A model generated the notes under the pieces. That model saw only the letters and a list, made by a program, of their open reading frames with translations, did not search any database and was not told the origin of the DNA. A stretch of 64,000 nt of DNA from Verrucomicrobiaceae bacterium (lineage in GTDB: Bacteria; Verrucomicrobiota; Verrucomicrobiia; Verrucomicrobiales; Verrucomicrobiaceae): assembly GCA_016795465.1 (NCBI GenBank), contig JAEUHK010000085.1:114525-178524 (forward strand). The letters run 5' to 3'. Shown piece by piece: positions 9,670 to 18,912 of the stretch (positions are counted from its first letter, which is position 1; each line of letters opens with the position of its first letter). Made by a program: the position numbers and the translations under genes.

Positions 9670-11868
9670 ATGTCCGCCAAGATCATCTACACCCTCACCG
9701 ACGAAGCCCCGCTCCTCGCCACGTATTCGCTGCTTCCCATCGTCAAAGCCTTCACCAAGGCGGCGGGCATCGAGGTCGAAACGCGCGACATCTCGCTCGC
9801 AGGCCGCATTTTGGCCCAGTTCGGCCAGCAGGACGATGATTTGAGCTACCTCGGCAAACTTTGCCTCGAACCGACCACCAACATCATCAAGCTCCCGAAC
9901 ATCTCCGCCAGCGTTCCGCAGCTCAAGGCCGCCATCGCCGAACTCCAGGCCAAAGGCTACAAATTGCCCGATCTGCCCGAAAATCCGCAGACCGACGAGG
10001 AAAAGGAGATCAAAGCGAAATACGCCAAGGTCATGGGCAGCGCCGTGAACCCCGTGCTGCGTGAAGGCAACAGCGACCGCCGCGCTCCGAAGGCCGTCAA
10101 AGACTACGCCAAGAAGCACCCGCACAAGATGGGCGCTTGGTCCGCGAGTTCGAAGACCACCGTCGGCACCATGGGCAAAGACGATTTCTTCTCCAACGAG
10201 AAGTCCACCACCGTCGCCGCTGCCACTGAGGTCAAAATCGAGTTCACCGGCAAGGACGGCAGCACCAAGACACTCCTTCCGAAGCTCGCCCTCAAAGCCG
10301 GCGAGATCATGGACGCCACCAAGATGAGCAAGAAGGCCCTCGTCGCCTTCTTTGAGCAGCAGATCGCCAAGGCGAAGGCCGATGGCGTGCTTTTCTCGCT
10401 CCACATGAAGGCCACCATGATGAAGGTCAGCGATCCCATCATCTTCGGCCACGCCGTCAGCGTCTTCTTCAAAGACCTCGTCGCCAAACACGCCGCCACG
10501 CTCGCCGAGATCGGTGTCAATTTTAACAACGGCTTCGGCGACCTCATCGCGAAGCTCGACAAGCTCCCCGCCGATAAAAAAGCCGAGATCGAGGCCGACA
10601 TCCAGGCCGCCTACGCCAGCGGCCCCGCTTTGGCCATGGTGAACAGCGACAAAGGCATCACCAATCTCCACGTGCCGAGCGATGTCATCGTCGATGCATC
10701 CATGCCCGCCATGATCCGCGGCGGTGGCAAGATGTGGGACGCCGCCGGCAAGGAGCAGGACACGCTCGCCGTCATCCCGGACAGCAGCTACGCCGGCATT
10801 TATCAGGCCACGATCGACTTCTGCAAAAAGAACGGCGCTCTCGATCCGAAGACCATGGGCAGCGTGCCGAATGTCGGCCTCATGGCCCAGGCCGCCGAAG
10901 AATACGGCAGCCACAACAAGACCTTCGAAGCCCCCGCCGACGGCACCATCAAAGTCACCGACACCGCGGGCAACGTGCTCTTTGAGCACAGCGTCGAGCA
11001 GGGCGACATCTGGCGTGCCTGCCAGACGAAAGATGCGCCCGTGCAGGATTGGGTGAAGCTCGCCGTCAACCGCGCCCGCGCCTCGCAGACCCCTGCCGTC
11101 TTCTGGCTCGACAAAGCCCGCGCCCACGACGCCCAGATCATCGCCAAGGTCGAAAAATACCTCAAAGACCACGACCTCACCGGGCTCGACATCCGCATCC
11201 TCCCGCCCGCCGAGGCCTGCACCTTCAGCTTGGAGCGCATCGCCAAAGGCCTCGATACCATCTCCGTCACCGGCAACGTCCTCCGCGACTACAACACCGA
11301 CCTCTTCCCCATCCTCGAAGTCGGCACGTCCGCCAAGATGCTCTCCATCGTCCCGCTCATGAACGGCGGCGGCCTCTTTGAAACCGGCGCCGGCGGCTCC
11401 GCGCCGAAGCACGTGCAGCAGTTCTGCGAAGAGAACTACCTCCGCTGGGACAGCCTCGGCGAATTCTTCGCCCTCGCCGCGTCCTTCGAGCACCTCGCCG
11501 ACACCTTCAAGAATCCGAAGGCCAAAGTCCTCGCCGACACCCTCGACGCCGCGAACGGCAAGTTCCTCGAAAACGACCGCAGCCCCGGCCGCAAACTCGG
11601 CACCATCGACAACCGCGGCAGCCACTTCTACCTCTGCCTCTACTGGGCCCAGGAACTCGCCGCCCAAACCGCCGACGCCGACCTCGCGAAGACCTTCAAA
11701 CCCATCGCCGAAGCCCTCACCACCAACGAGGCCAAGATCGTCGCCGAACTCCTCGCCGTCCAAGGCCAGAAAGCCGACGTCGGCGGCTACTACAAACCCG
11801 ACAACGCCAAAGCCGACGCCGCACTCCGCCCGAGTGCGACGCTGAATGGGATCTTGGCGGGGGTGTGA
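9670..11868 (+). CDS. icd: Monomeric NADP-dependent isocitrate dehydrogenase
   Basis: This 732-residue protein matches the roughly 740-residue monomeric IDH family, not the dimeric type of about 400. It oxidatively decarboxylates isocitrate to 2-oxoglutarate with NADP in the TCA cycle. Diagnostic stretches are MSAKIIYTLTDEAPLLATYS, the isocitrate-binding SNRRAPKAVKDYAKKHPH-like segment (here SDRRAPKAVKDYAKK), MKATMMKVSDPIIFGHAV, and FKDLVAKHAATLAEIGVNFN. The window also carries acnA (60.4 kb), but the two are far apart and not an operon. Lower-GC DNA begins directly after this gene. Confidence 0.97.
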   Translation: MSAKIIYTLTDEAPLLATYSLLPIVKAFTKAAGIEVETRDISLAGRILAQFGQQDDDLSYLGKLCLEPTTNIIKLPNISASVPQLKAAIAELQAKGYKLPDLPENPQTDEEKEIKAKYAKVMGSAVNPVLREGNSDRRAPKAVKDYAKKHPHKMGAWSASSKTTVGTMGKDDFFSNEKSTTVAAATEVKIEFTGKDGSTKTLLPKLALKAGEIMDATKMSKKALVAFFEQQIAKAKADGVLFSLHMKATMMKVSDPIIFGHAVSVFFKDLVAKHAATLAEIGVNFNNGFGDLIAKLDKLPADKKAEIEADIQAAYASGPALAMVNSDKGITNLHVPSDVIVDASMPAMIRGGGKMWDAAGKEQDTLAVIPDSSYAGIYQATIDFCKKNGALDPKTMGSVPNVGLMAQAAEEYGSHNKTFEAPADGTIKVTDTAGNVLFEHSVEQGDIWRACQTKDAPVQDWVKLAVNRARASQTPAVFWLDKARAHDAQIIAKVEKYLKDHDLTGLDIRILPPAEACTFSLERIAKGLDTISVTGNVLRDYNTDLFPILEVGTSAKMLSIVPLMNGGGLFETGAGGSAPKHVQQFCEENYLRWDSLGEFFALAASFEHLADTFKNPKAKVLADTLDAANGKFLENDRSPGRKLGTIDNRGSHFYLCLYWAQELAAQTADADLAKTFKPIAEALTTNEAKIVAELLAVQGQKADVGGYYKPDNAKADAALRPSATLNGILAGV

Positions 11869-12035
11869 GGTGTGTCTATTTTGTCTAGATCTTAGCTCTT
11901 CTTAAAAAGGCAGACTCGCCCCGAACTTGGGAAGCGATTTCCCACTTGTTTAGCAAGCCAAACGCATCAAAAGCTTGGCAAGGCATCGGTTTCCAAGTCG
12001 GCAACTGCGTGCAGGGAATTCAAACACGCTAAATT

Positions 12036-12803
12036 ATGGGCGAGTTACACTGTTTAAATGTGGGCTGCGGCGACACGTCGGTCATTAAGAGCGGCGCTGC
12101 TACTTTCCTTGTGGATTGCTACAATATTGAAGACCACAAGCATTTGCTGCCAGCCAGCAAGAATATCCGAGGCGTATTTATTACGCATCAGCACACGGAC
12201 CATTTTTCTGGGCTGCACTACCTCAAAGACAATGGATTCAGCATTGATGTATTGGTTTATAGCCCATACGACCGAAGAAGAGATGACAGTAGCGTGACCC
12301 TTGAAGAATGGAACGACTTCATCAGCCTTCGAGATCATTTTAGCGGGAAGGGCACCAAGTTGTTCACTCCTTACCGACAACAGTCGTTCGATAAGCCATA
12401 TTGGGAAACTGACGGTATCAAGTTTGAGGTTGTTGGACCTGCTGAGCACATCGCAAAATCCCAAACACGTGAACTCCACGATGCCTGTCTCGTGGTGTTG
12501 GCAACCCTTGGGACGCGCTTTTGTTTATTCACAGGCGATGCGTCAGATGCCAATCTTGCAAACATAGCTCAAACCACGAAGAACTACTGCGATGACATTC
12601 TACATGCGAGCCATCATGGAAGCATCAACGGTGCGGAAGAAGCATTCATCAAAAAGGCCAACGCATCTTATACTGTGATTTCCACCAAGGAGGGAGTTTA
12701 CGAAAACGTCCCACATCCTGAAGCACTCAAGATTTACCAAAAGCACACGAAACAAAAAGTGTATCGAACAGACATAGACGGCACGCTAAAATGGAACTTC
12801 TAA
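12036..12803 (+). CDS. MBL-fold metallo-hydrolase, ComEC-C-terminal-like, in a low-GC island
   Basis: This is a 255-residue cytosolic protein with no signal peptide. The metal-site motifs of the metallo-beta-lactamase fold are present in order: FITHQHTDHFSG (HxHxDH), FTGDASD and ILHASHHGSING. This order, and the GD..HHGS spacing, resemble the catalytic domain of ComEC/Rec2, which suggests a nuclease or phosphodiesterase. Base composition differs from the neighbours: about 43% GC in the sixty bases from 12121, against about 67% in those from 11701. It is followed after 10 bp by a small membrane-protein gene of similar composition. Horizontal acquisition is likely. The substrate is unknown. Confidence 0.85.
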   Translation: MGELHCLNVGCGDTSVIKSGAATFLVDCYNIEDHKHLLPASKNIRGVFITHQHTDHFSGLHYLKDNGFSIDVLVYSPYDRRRDDSSVTLEEWNDFISLRDHFSGKGTKLFTPYRQQSFDKPYWETDGIKFEVVGPAEHIAKSQTRELHDACLVVLATLGTRFCLFTGDASDANLANIAQTTKNYCDDILHASHHGSINGAEEAFIKKANASYTVISTKEGVYENVPHPEALKIYQKHTKQKVYRTDIDGTLKWNF

Positions 12804-12813
12804 ACGTCCGATT

Positions 12814-13275
12814 ATGAATACAAACTGGTCCGAGCTGGCATGGGATGAGTTTAAAATCCTACAGGGTATCATCGACCGGCAGATGAGCGTCCGCTGGCAT
12901 ATCCGCGGATCTTTACTTGCACTGCAGGCTGCACTTACGGCCGCCGTTTTCACGGAGAAGCTGCCAATTAACTCATTCTTTTGGGGGTGTGTCGCCGCTA
13001 CAATTTTTGCGTGGCTACTTGAGATGGTGGAGAACTTCGTCATCTCGAAAGCAGTTTATCGTCAGACCGAAATTGAAGCGGCTCTCAGCAAAGGTTGCAC
13101 CACAGAAGCTCCTGCCGGCTTTAGGGTGCCCATGATTTGTGAGACCCTCAGAGTCACGTCTCATGGATGGGACACGATCAAGTATGTGATCTCCTGTTTG
13201 GTAAAGCTCAGGAGGTTGCTTGTCCTGGCCATTTTTTTGGGACTGCCCTGTATCGTAAAGTTTGTGCTGTTTTAG
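12814..13275 (+). CDS. Small three-helix membrane protein of unknown function, paired with the MBL gene
   Basis: This is a 153-residue protein. The cytosolic N-terminus (NWSELAWDEFKILQGIIDRQ) leads to two adjacent membrane helices (about 28-47 and 53-77), separated by TEKLPINS. A soluble helical stretch (YRQTEIEAALSKG) follows, then a C-terminal hydrophobic segment LLVLAIFLGLPCIVKFVLF. The layout recalls the small 2TM/3TM membrane proteins described as effectors in bacterial conflict systems, but I cannot name the family. It lies 10 bp after the MBL gene and shares its lower GC, so the two probably moved together. Confidence 0.7.
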   Translation: MNTNWSELAWDEFKILQGIIDRQMSVRWHIRGSLLALQAALTAAVFTEKLPINSFFWGCVAATIFAWLLEMVENFVISKAVYRQTEIEAALSKGCTTEAPAGFRVPMICETLRVTSHGWDTIKYVISCLVKLRRLLVLAIFLGLPCIVKFVLF

Positions 13276-13396
13276 CCCAGCTTTCCAAGCTCATCGCTGC
13301 CCCTCCTCGAACGACGGATTTTGAGAACGGGCCCGTTTCATTCACGAGGTAGACTTCGAGATTGCCAGCCTCCGCGCGACCGGTTATTTCTTCCGC

Positions 13397-13600
13397 ATGT
13401 CATTTGAGGCTCTCACCCGCGAAGTTGCCGCATGGCCTGACGATCAAGTCAGGCGCTTTCAGGCTTTTCTCGTGACGCTGCGTCATCAGCGCGAGCAAGG
13501 CACCCTCGAAAAGCTCGCAGCCAAGCTCGACGACCCCGATCCCACACGCTGGATCAGCTTGGAGGATGCGGAGAAGCGACTGGGCCTCGCCGACGCATGA
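13397..13600 (+). CDS. Putative antitoxin of a type II toxin-antitoxin pair
   Basis: This is a 67-residue acidic protein (MSFEALTREVAAWPDDQVRRFQAFLVTL, ending DPTRWISLEDAEKRLGLADA). Its size, acidic helical make-up and C-terminal SLEDAEKRLG segment fit the small antitoxins that pair with RelE/ParE toxins. Its stop overlaps the next start (ATGA, 13597-13600). The DNA-binding or neutralising regions cannot be told apart by eye, and the exact antitoxin family is not assigned. Confidence 0.7.
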   Translation: MSFEALTREVAAWPDDQVRRFQAFLVTLRHQREQGTLEKLAAKLDDPDPTRWISLEDAEKRLGLADA

Positions 13601-13851
13601 CCTACCGCCTGCTCATCGACTACGAGGCGCTCGATGTGCTCGCCAGCCTCAAAAAGCCCGTTCAACGGCTGGTCCATCAGCGTCTCCGCCAAATTCAAGA
13701 GTTCCCGTCCCATTGGGCAGACTACCAGGAACGCGATCCCAGTGGCCGCCCTCTGCACGTCAGCATCGTCGGCGACTACGCCATCACCTACTGGGAAGAC
13801 TTCGCCGACCGCCATGTGAAGGTGCTCGAAATCGCCCGCGCAGACCGCTGA
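13597..13851 (+). CDS. RelE/ParE-superfamily toxin
   Basis: This 84-residue protein has the RelE/ParE pattern: MTYRLLIDYEALDVLASLKKPVQRLVHQRLRQI (strand, then a helical pair), then RDPSGRPLHVSIVGDYAITYW and the terminal strand VKVLEIARADR. Members cleave mRNA on the ribosome (RelE) or poison gyrase (ParE), and sequence alone does not say which. The gene is translationally coupled to the antitoxin. It sits at the right border of the low-GC island, a common place for such modules. Confidence 0.82.
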   Translation: MTYRLLIDYEALDVLASLKKPVQRLVHQRLRQIQEFPSHWADYQERDPSGRPLHVSIVGDYAITYWEDFADRHVKVLEIARADR

Positions 13852-13862
13852 CGCTCACGCCC

Positions 13863-14219
13863 TTACACCGGCTCAAACTCCGTCTGCCGATCAGCCGACG
13901 AGAAGCAGATCACCATCTCGGCATCGATACCATCAAGAGCCTTCGCGTTGTGCCACTGGCCGGCTGGAATGGAGATCGTGTCACCGGCTTGGAGCACGAA
14001 GCGATGCTCTCCGACGCTGTGCTCGATGCGACCGGACAGCAGATGCAGAATCTCATCGCAGTTCGGGTGGCGGTGGCGCGGATTCTCCTGATCGGCGGGG
14101 ATCACCACGCGGCCAAAGGTCATCGTGGCGGAGTTTCCGATCTCCCGCGACGCGAGCCAGGTGAGACGCCCCCAGGGTTGATCGAAGCGAATGCCTTCAG
14201 AAAGAGAGATGACGCTCAT
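13863..14219 (-). CDS. Small single-domain cupin protein
   Basis: The 118 residues form one cupin barrel. Motif 1 is visible as HRHPNCDEILHLLSGRIEH (metal ligands His, His, Glu) and motif 2 as LQAGDTISIPAGQWHNAKAL with its His. Small stand-alone cupins bind a metal and have varied roles, such as sugar isomerases, dioxygenases and sensors, and no specific substrate can be given. It converges with the toxin gene, with 11 bp between them. A family F repeat lies just upstream (14256-14322). Confidence 0.85.
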   Translation of the reverse strand: MSVISLSEGIRFDQPWGRLTWLASREIGNSATMTFGRVVIPADQENPRHRHPNCDEILHLLSGRIEHSVGEHRFVLQAGDTISIPAGQWHNAKALDGIDAEMVICFSSADRQTEFEPV

Positions 14220-14255
14220 GAGAGAGGTGGTGGGATTGAAGTGGATTCAGATGGG

Positions 14256-14322
14256 TCTCACGCAAAGGCGCAAAGATCAGAATGCATTGGAATCCTTGGC
14301 GGCTTTGCGCCTTGGCGTGAGG
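14256..14322. repeat. Palindromic repeat, family F (imperfect copy)
   Basis: TCTCACGCAAAGGCGCAAAG (14256-14275) faces 14303-14322, whose complement differs at two of 20 bases. The same arm sequence makes the perfect 28-bp inverted repeat at 39014-39089. It lies between the cupin and ceramidase-like genes. Confidence 0.8.
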
Positions 14323-14329
14323 CTTCTAT

Positions 14330-15685
14330 TCATGGATTCAGCGACTTCCGCAGCTCCATCACCGTGCTGGTGATGTGTTCCTCCGTCTTCTCGCTCCAAC
14401 GGGTGGGATGGCTGCCGTAGATCATCGCGCCGCCGCCTTCGTAGCCGCCTTCCTTCCAGATGCGCAGGCTGGGGATGTAGGCCATCACGTCGTTCGTGTA
14501 GCCGCTCACCCACACGATCGGGTCTTGAATGTCCGCTTTGAAACGCAGCGCGTAATCAATGACCACCTCGCCGCCGAGGGTGATCCACGTCAGGTCGTTG
14601 CCGAGTCGCAGCACCTGCACCGGATAGGGATAACTCGCGGGCAGCGGGCCTTCCTTTTCGATGCGGTCGAGCACCCGCGTGGCATGCGTGGAGAGCCATT
14701 TGTCCTTCGACTTCTGTTCCTCGAGCAGTTTTTCCTTCGTCGGCAGCGTGTCGTAGGCCAGCGGGATCTCGCGATACGCGGCGCGGATGGGACCGGTGAG
14801 GCGGCGCAGGTGCGTTTGCAGTGCGGACTCGACCGCCGTGGCCAGCGTCTGCCCGTGCGTCTGCGCCAACTCCATCGTGCGACGCGGATACGGATTCTGA
14901 TCGCCGCTGCAGCCGTTCATGAACATCGCCACGGCGCCCGGATGCGCCTTCTCGATGCCCTGCTGCGCATAGCCCGCGTAGTCGCCGCTGAACTTCTGAT
15001 GCCCCAGCGTCGTGCAGTGGCAGGCATAGCCAAAGATCACCGCGATCTCCTTGCCATCCTCCGAGCTCGCCTTCAAAACCGGGACGCTGTGATCCACCGG
15101 ACCCGCGGGATTCGGAAAGTTGCTCCAGCCGCCCTTGCCATCCGGCGTGCGGCGATTCATCGCAAAGCCACAGCGAGCATGACTGTAGTCTAAGTGCGCC
15201 GGCACGGATTTTGCCAGTGCCTCGCCAATCAGCCGCAGGATCGTGTTTTCGAGCGCGGTGGTGTATTCCGCGGCCTCCTGCTCCCGCTGCGCCACATCAT
15301 CTGCCCCATGCACACGGCTGGTGCGCAGCTCCGGCCCGCTGTGCGTGTGCGAGGCATTGATGGCGAGATTCGCCGGATCGATGCCGTGCTCCTTCTTCGC
15401 CCGCTCCGCGACCGCCAGCCGCAGATTTCGCGGCACGCCGATCAAATCGAGCGTCACCAGCACAAAGCGACCGCCTTCCTGATCCGCGAGTGCAAAAGCC
15501 TTCGCGAAGAGATCCAGTTCCACGCCTTCCGACGGCTTCGTGCGTGCCGCATAGCCCGCCATCCACATCGACTTTTCCGGCGTGATCTTCGCCGATGCCG
15601 CGCCCGCCTTCCAGGCCGCCTTTTCCGGCACGGGTGCCGCGGCGATGACAAACAACGAAAGGAGAAGCGGAAGCCAGAGTTTCAT
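14330..15685 (-). CDS. Secreted neutral/alkaline ceramidase-like protein
   Basis: This 451-residue protein is read from the Met of a signal peptide (MKLWLPLLLSLFVIAAAPVP). It carries the N-terminal domain of the neutral/alkaline non-lysosomal ceramidase family: AGAASAKITPEKSMWMAGYAART, LVTLDLIGVPRNL and the zinc-site stretch NLAINASHTHSGPEL. Further blocks are IFGYACHCTTLG and FMNGCSGDQNPYPR. True ceramidases hydrolyse ceramide amide bonds. Short single-domain homologues are abundant in Planctomycetes and Verrucomicrobia with unproven substrates. It is divergent from the esterase at 15733. Confidence 0.85.
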   Translation of the reverse strand: MKLWLPLLLSLFVIAAAPVPEKAAWKAGAASAKITPEKSMWMAGYAARTKPSEGVELDLFAKAFALADQEGGRFVLVTLDLIGVPRNLRLAVAERAKKEHGIDPANLAINASHTHSGPELRTSRVHGADDVAQREQEAAEYTTALENTILRLIGEALAKSVPAHLDYSHARCGFAMNRRTPDGKGGWSNFPNPAGPVDHSVPVLKASSEDGKEIAVIFGYACHCTTLGHQKFSGDYAGYAQQGIEKAHPGAVAMFMNGCSGDQNPYPRRTMELAQTHGQTLATAVESALQTHLRRLTGPIRAAYREIPLAYDTLPTKEKLLEEQKSKDKWLSTHATRVLDRIEKEGPLPASYPYPVQVLRLGNDLTWITLGGEVVIDYALRFKADIQDPIVWVSGYTNDVMAYIPSLRIWKEGGYEGGGAMIYGSHPTRWSEKTEEHITSTVMELRKSLNP

Positions 15686-15732
15686 GGCGTGACTGTAAGC
15701 CGACCTGCGTGTCAATCTTTCCCATCCGAACC

Positions 15733-16635
15733 ATGCGCTCCCTCATTCTCCTCCCGCTCCTCGCCATCACGGCGCTCGCTCAGCAGCCCAAACCCGCGCC
15801 CACCAAGCTCTCAGCCGAAGTCACCGCGTCGCTCGAAGCGCATCCGGGTCTCGTTTACGCCCGCTACGGCCAGCGGGAGATGCAGCTCGATCTCTGGAAG
15901 CCCAAAACGGCCTCGCAGCCACTGCCCGCCATCATCTGCATCCACGGCGGCGGCTGGTATAAAGGCGAGCGCTCCAACATGGCGAACCTCGCGCAAGCTT
16001 TGGCCGCGAAAGGCTTTGTCGCCGCGACGATCAGCTATCGCCTCAGCGGCGAAGCGAAGTTTCCTGCCGCCATCCAGGACTGCAAAGCCGCTGTGCGCTT
16101 CCTGCGCGCCAACGCGTCCCAGTTTGGCATCAACGCGAAGGCCATCGGCGTCACCGGCCTTTCCGCGGGCGGTCATCTCGCCGCGCTGCTCACCACGAGT
16201 GGCGGCGTGAAGGAACTCGAAGGCGATGGCGGCCACGCCGATCAATCCAGCACCGTGCAGGCCGGCATCGCCATGGGCGCGCAGAGCGATCTCGAAAGCG
16301 CCCGCATCGGCGAGCTCAGCAGCAAGCCCGACGATCCCTTCTACCGCACCTTCCTCGGCGATTCGCAGGCCAAGGCCCCGCAAACCTACGCCCTCGCCTC
16401 GCCGCGTCATCACCTCGACAAAGCCGATCCGCCCCTGCTCTTCATGACCGGCGAACTCGACGACCCCAGCACCCACGCCGACGACGCACGCGCCGATCTT
16501 GCCAAACTCACCATCCCCACCGACCTCACGCTCATCCCGCAGGCCCCGCACGCCTTCCTCGGCCAGCAAAAAGCCTTCGATGTGTGCGTGAATGCCTGCG
16601 TGGAGTTCTTCACGAAGCATCTGCTGAAAAAGTGA
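15733..16635 (+). CDS. Secreted alpha/beta-hydrolase (BD-FAE-like esterase)
   Basis: This is a 300-residue protein with the signal peptide MRSLILLPLLAITALA. The alpha/beta-hydrolase core shows the oxyanion motif CIHGGGWYKGE, the nucleophile elbow GLSAGGHLAAL (Ser), an acid in MTGELDDP and the catalytic His in PQAPHAFLG. This architecture is typical of the BD-FAE and acetyl-xylan-esterase-like hydrolases that are numerous in this phylum. The substrate is probably a carbohydrate ester, which is inference. The start at 15733 is chosen to give the signal peptide, and the 15709 frame start adds nothing conserved. Confidence 0.88.
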   Translation: MRSLILLPLLAITALAQQPKPAPTKLSAEVTASLEAHPGLVYARYGQREMQLDLWKPKTASQPLPAIICIHGGGWYKGERSNMANLAQALAAKGFVAATISYRLSGEAKFPAAIQDCKAAVRFLRANASQFGINAKAIGVTGLSAGGHLAALLTTSGGVKELEGDGGHADQSSTVQAGIAMGAQSDLESARIGELSSKPDDPFYRTFLGDSQAKAPQTYALASPRHHLDKADPPLLFMTGELDDPSTHADDARADLAKLTIPTDLTLIPQAPHAFLGQQKAFDVCVNACVEFFTKHLLKK

Positions 16636-16642
16636 GAGAGCC

Positions 16643-18808
16643 TTAGCGCGGCTTGTAGTCGCGCAGAGCTTCGTCCCATTTAATCTGCGACTCGGGAGAG
16701 AGTGTCGCTCGCAAACGCAGCGCTTCATCTCGATGCGCCTGATTGCCCTGCATCAGAAGGCAAAGAGCCGCAATGGCCTGATCGGGTGTTTCGTCTGGCA
16801 TCACGATATTCCCAGGATAAGCCGTGAACTGTCCACCTGGTTCCTCGGCATCATTCTTGGCAAGCGCACGTGGTTTCGTCCCCTGGCGCATCACCTCCTC
16901 CAGCAGTGGCACGGCCGGAGTGCCCACATCCCGCAGCAGCGAGAGGCAGCGGCGGCGGTTTGCCGCACGCGGGTGCGTCAGGGCAAAACGTGCCAGCGGC
17001 TCGATCTGCGCAAAGCGCCCGCCCCACTTCTCCACATGACCAGGACCGAACAACCATCTCGCCGCGCCCAGCCCTTGCTCCGACTCCGGCTTGCTCGCCG
17101 CGATCACACGATCAAGCACATCCTGCGGGAGCGCCGGCAGCCAGCTTTCCTGAATTCCATTGTCGAGGCCATCCGTCAGCGTCCATGTGCCGTCATCACG
17201 TCCGAAGAGGCTGAGGAGCAAAGCCGCGCGCTCTGCTGCGTCCGGCACATTCTTGGTAAAAGCCGCCGCAGCCTCTTCCTCCGACTTTGCGTCCTCCAGC
17301 GCTGTGGCCACCGCTTGGGGCATCAGTGCCTTTGCACGATCCCAGCGCCGCTTTGCCGCCTCCTGTTGTTTCATCGCCTTCTCATACTCGTTCTTCGGCC
17401 CGTCGTAGCCATGCTTCGCCAGCCAGTCGATCAGATACAGCGCACTACTCTGCAGCAGCATTCCATCTCCCGGCCAAACGCCATCTGACCAGCGTATCGA
17501 TCTCCCGTGATGAAAGCCCAGTGACGCCACCAACACCTCACCGCGATAAAACTCAAAAGTCGGATTCCCGCAGCACATGCAGTGTCCGCCACTGGATGAC
17601 TCCGCCACCTGGAAATGTGCCGCCACCTCCGCGATCACGGCCGCCTCACGCGTCTCGTGGATCGTTTTCTCCTCCGACTCGCGCCGATGGCAAACACCCC
17701 CGGTGCGCGCACGCAGCCGGTCTGCCGTTCCAAGCTCGTCTGCCAGGGCCTTGTTCATGCTGCGGCGGATGGTCGCCTGCGGATTGGCTTTAACAAAAGC
17801 ATCCACCACGCCATCCGGTGCCTCCGTGAGAAGCAAATGCGCCTGTTTGAGTGACGGCAGCGCCTCCTCCGGCAACGAACTCACGCGTGTCTGCGCGAGG
17901 TGCAAACCCACAAGCTGCCTCAGCGCCGCCAGTGGCTTCAAATCCAGCGCCACGGCCTGATCCCCGCCAAAATTCAAAAACTGCGCATATAGCTGCCGTA
18001 GCCCCGTCAAACGCGCGATCCACTTCCCATCACCGAGGTAGTCACAGTGGTTCACCACCAGCGTTTTGAGACTCGAAAGACCACTCAATGCCTCCAAATG
18101 CGACACCTTCGTGTACGAGGGTAGTTTCAAATACTCCAGTGGCATGCCCTCCAGAACCGCAAAGTCGAAGGCAGGAGGCGATATGCGATCCAAGTCGAGA
18201 AAGCGCAGTTTTTTCAGTTTTTTAAGCGGAGAGAAGTCCTTGCAGTCCCACGATCCGCCAGAGTCCATCATCAGGTAACGAATCTCTTCCGGCAGTGATG
18301 GAATGGCTGGAGCGTCGTAGGTGCCGAGCGCCTCCCGCTCCAAAGAAACACACACAAGCTCGAGATTCAGGCTTCTCAATTGTTCGTAAAGCTCCGGTGT
18401 CCAGACCGAAATCGTCACCCCACGCACTCCCGAGCGCTCCTCCGCAGTTAGACCTGCCAACTCGTTCAACACGCCTTTGGATGCCCGCAATCTCTCTCCG
18501 CCCTCGTTATTTTCCTCCTGCTTCTTGACCGAGCAGGCCAGGAGCGTGCGCTTGCCATCCGGTTGCACGCGGAAGAGCCTGCCTTGCTCATCTTTCGCTA
18601 GGTCGTATTTGCCCGGTCCATCCAATCGAAAGCAGTGCGAATAAAACACACAAGCCACGTCTCCCTCCACAGGGTTTTCGCCTTCCATCAAGAGCAGGCC
18701 AGGATCTAGATCCTTGCCATCGAGTGTGAAATGATAATCTCCGAAGGATTTTGCTTCCAAATGCGCTGCAAGCAGCCCGATGATAAGAAAACAGGTCAGC
18801 AATTTCAT
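16643..18808 (-). CDS. Secreted leucine-rich-repeat protein of unknown function
   Basis: This 721-residue protein has a signal peptide (MKLLTCFLIIGLLAAHLEA). Residues of roughly 185-340 contain irregular LRRs: FSPLKKLKKLRFLDLDRI, LEALSGLSSLKTLVVNHC, LAALRQLVGLHLAQTRVSSL. A following segment carries a Cys cluster, GGHCMCCGNPTFEFYRGEVL. The C-terminal half is helical (EEAAAAFTKNVPDAAERAALLLSLF, RRRCLSLLRDVGTPAVPLLEE) and HEAT-like. I recognise no named family for the whole protein. It converges with the esterase gene, with 7 bp between them. Confidence 0.8.
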   Translation of the reverse strand: MKLLTCFLIIGLLAAHLEAKSFGDYHFTLDGKDLDPGLLLMEGENPVEGDVACVFYSHCFRLDGPGKYDLAKDEQGRLFRVQPDGKRTLLACSVKKQEENNEGGERLRASKGVLNELAGLTAEERSGVRGVTISVWTPELYEQLRSLNLELVCVSLEREALGTYDAPAIPSLPEEIRYLMMDSGGSWDCKDFSPLKKLKKLRFLDLDRISPPAFDFAVLEGMPLEYLKLPSYTKVSHLEALSGLSSLKTLVVNHCDYLGDGKWIARLTGLRQLYAQFLNFGGDQAVALDLKPLAALRQLVGLHLAQTRVSSLPEEALPSLKQAHLLLTEAPDGVVDAFVKANPQATIRRSMNKALADELGTADRLRARTGGVCHRRESEEKTIHETREAAVIAEVAAHFQVAESSSGGHCMCCGNPTFEFYRGEVLVASLGFHHGRSIRWSDGVWPGDGMLLQSSALYLIDWLAKHGYDGPKNEYEKAMKQQEAAKRRWDRAKALMPQAVATALEDAKSEEEAAAAFTKNVPDAAERAALLLSLFGRDDGTWTLTDGLDNGIQESWLPALPQDVLDRVIAASKPESEQGLGAARWLFGPGHVEKWGGRFAQIEPLARFALTHPRAANRRRCLSLLRDVGTPAVPLLEEVMRQGTKPRALAKNDAEEPGGQFTAYPGNIVMPDETPDQAIAALCLLMQGNQAHRDEALRLRATLSPESQIKWDEALRDYKPR

Positions 18809-18912
18809 AACAGGAAAATTCTAGCAGGACCCGAGTCGCGCGGCAACAGTCTGTGCTACACGTCACAGATCACTCCGTAGAAATGGAATGTTCACCAACG
18901 CGCCAGACATCC

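Noticed and set aside
9637..11763. 708-residue minus-strand open frame opposite icd
   Set aside because: It is a low-complexity Gly/Val/Asp-rich shadow produced by the codon bias of the isocitrate dehydrogenase gene.
11869..12035. Possible tRNA or attachment site at the left edge of the low-GC island
   Set aside because: I could not fold a cloverleaf or find a matching direct repeat at the other edge.
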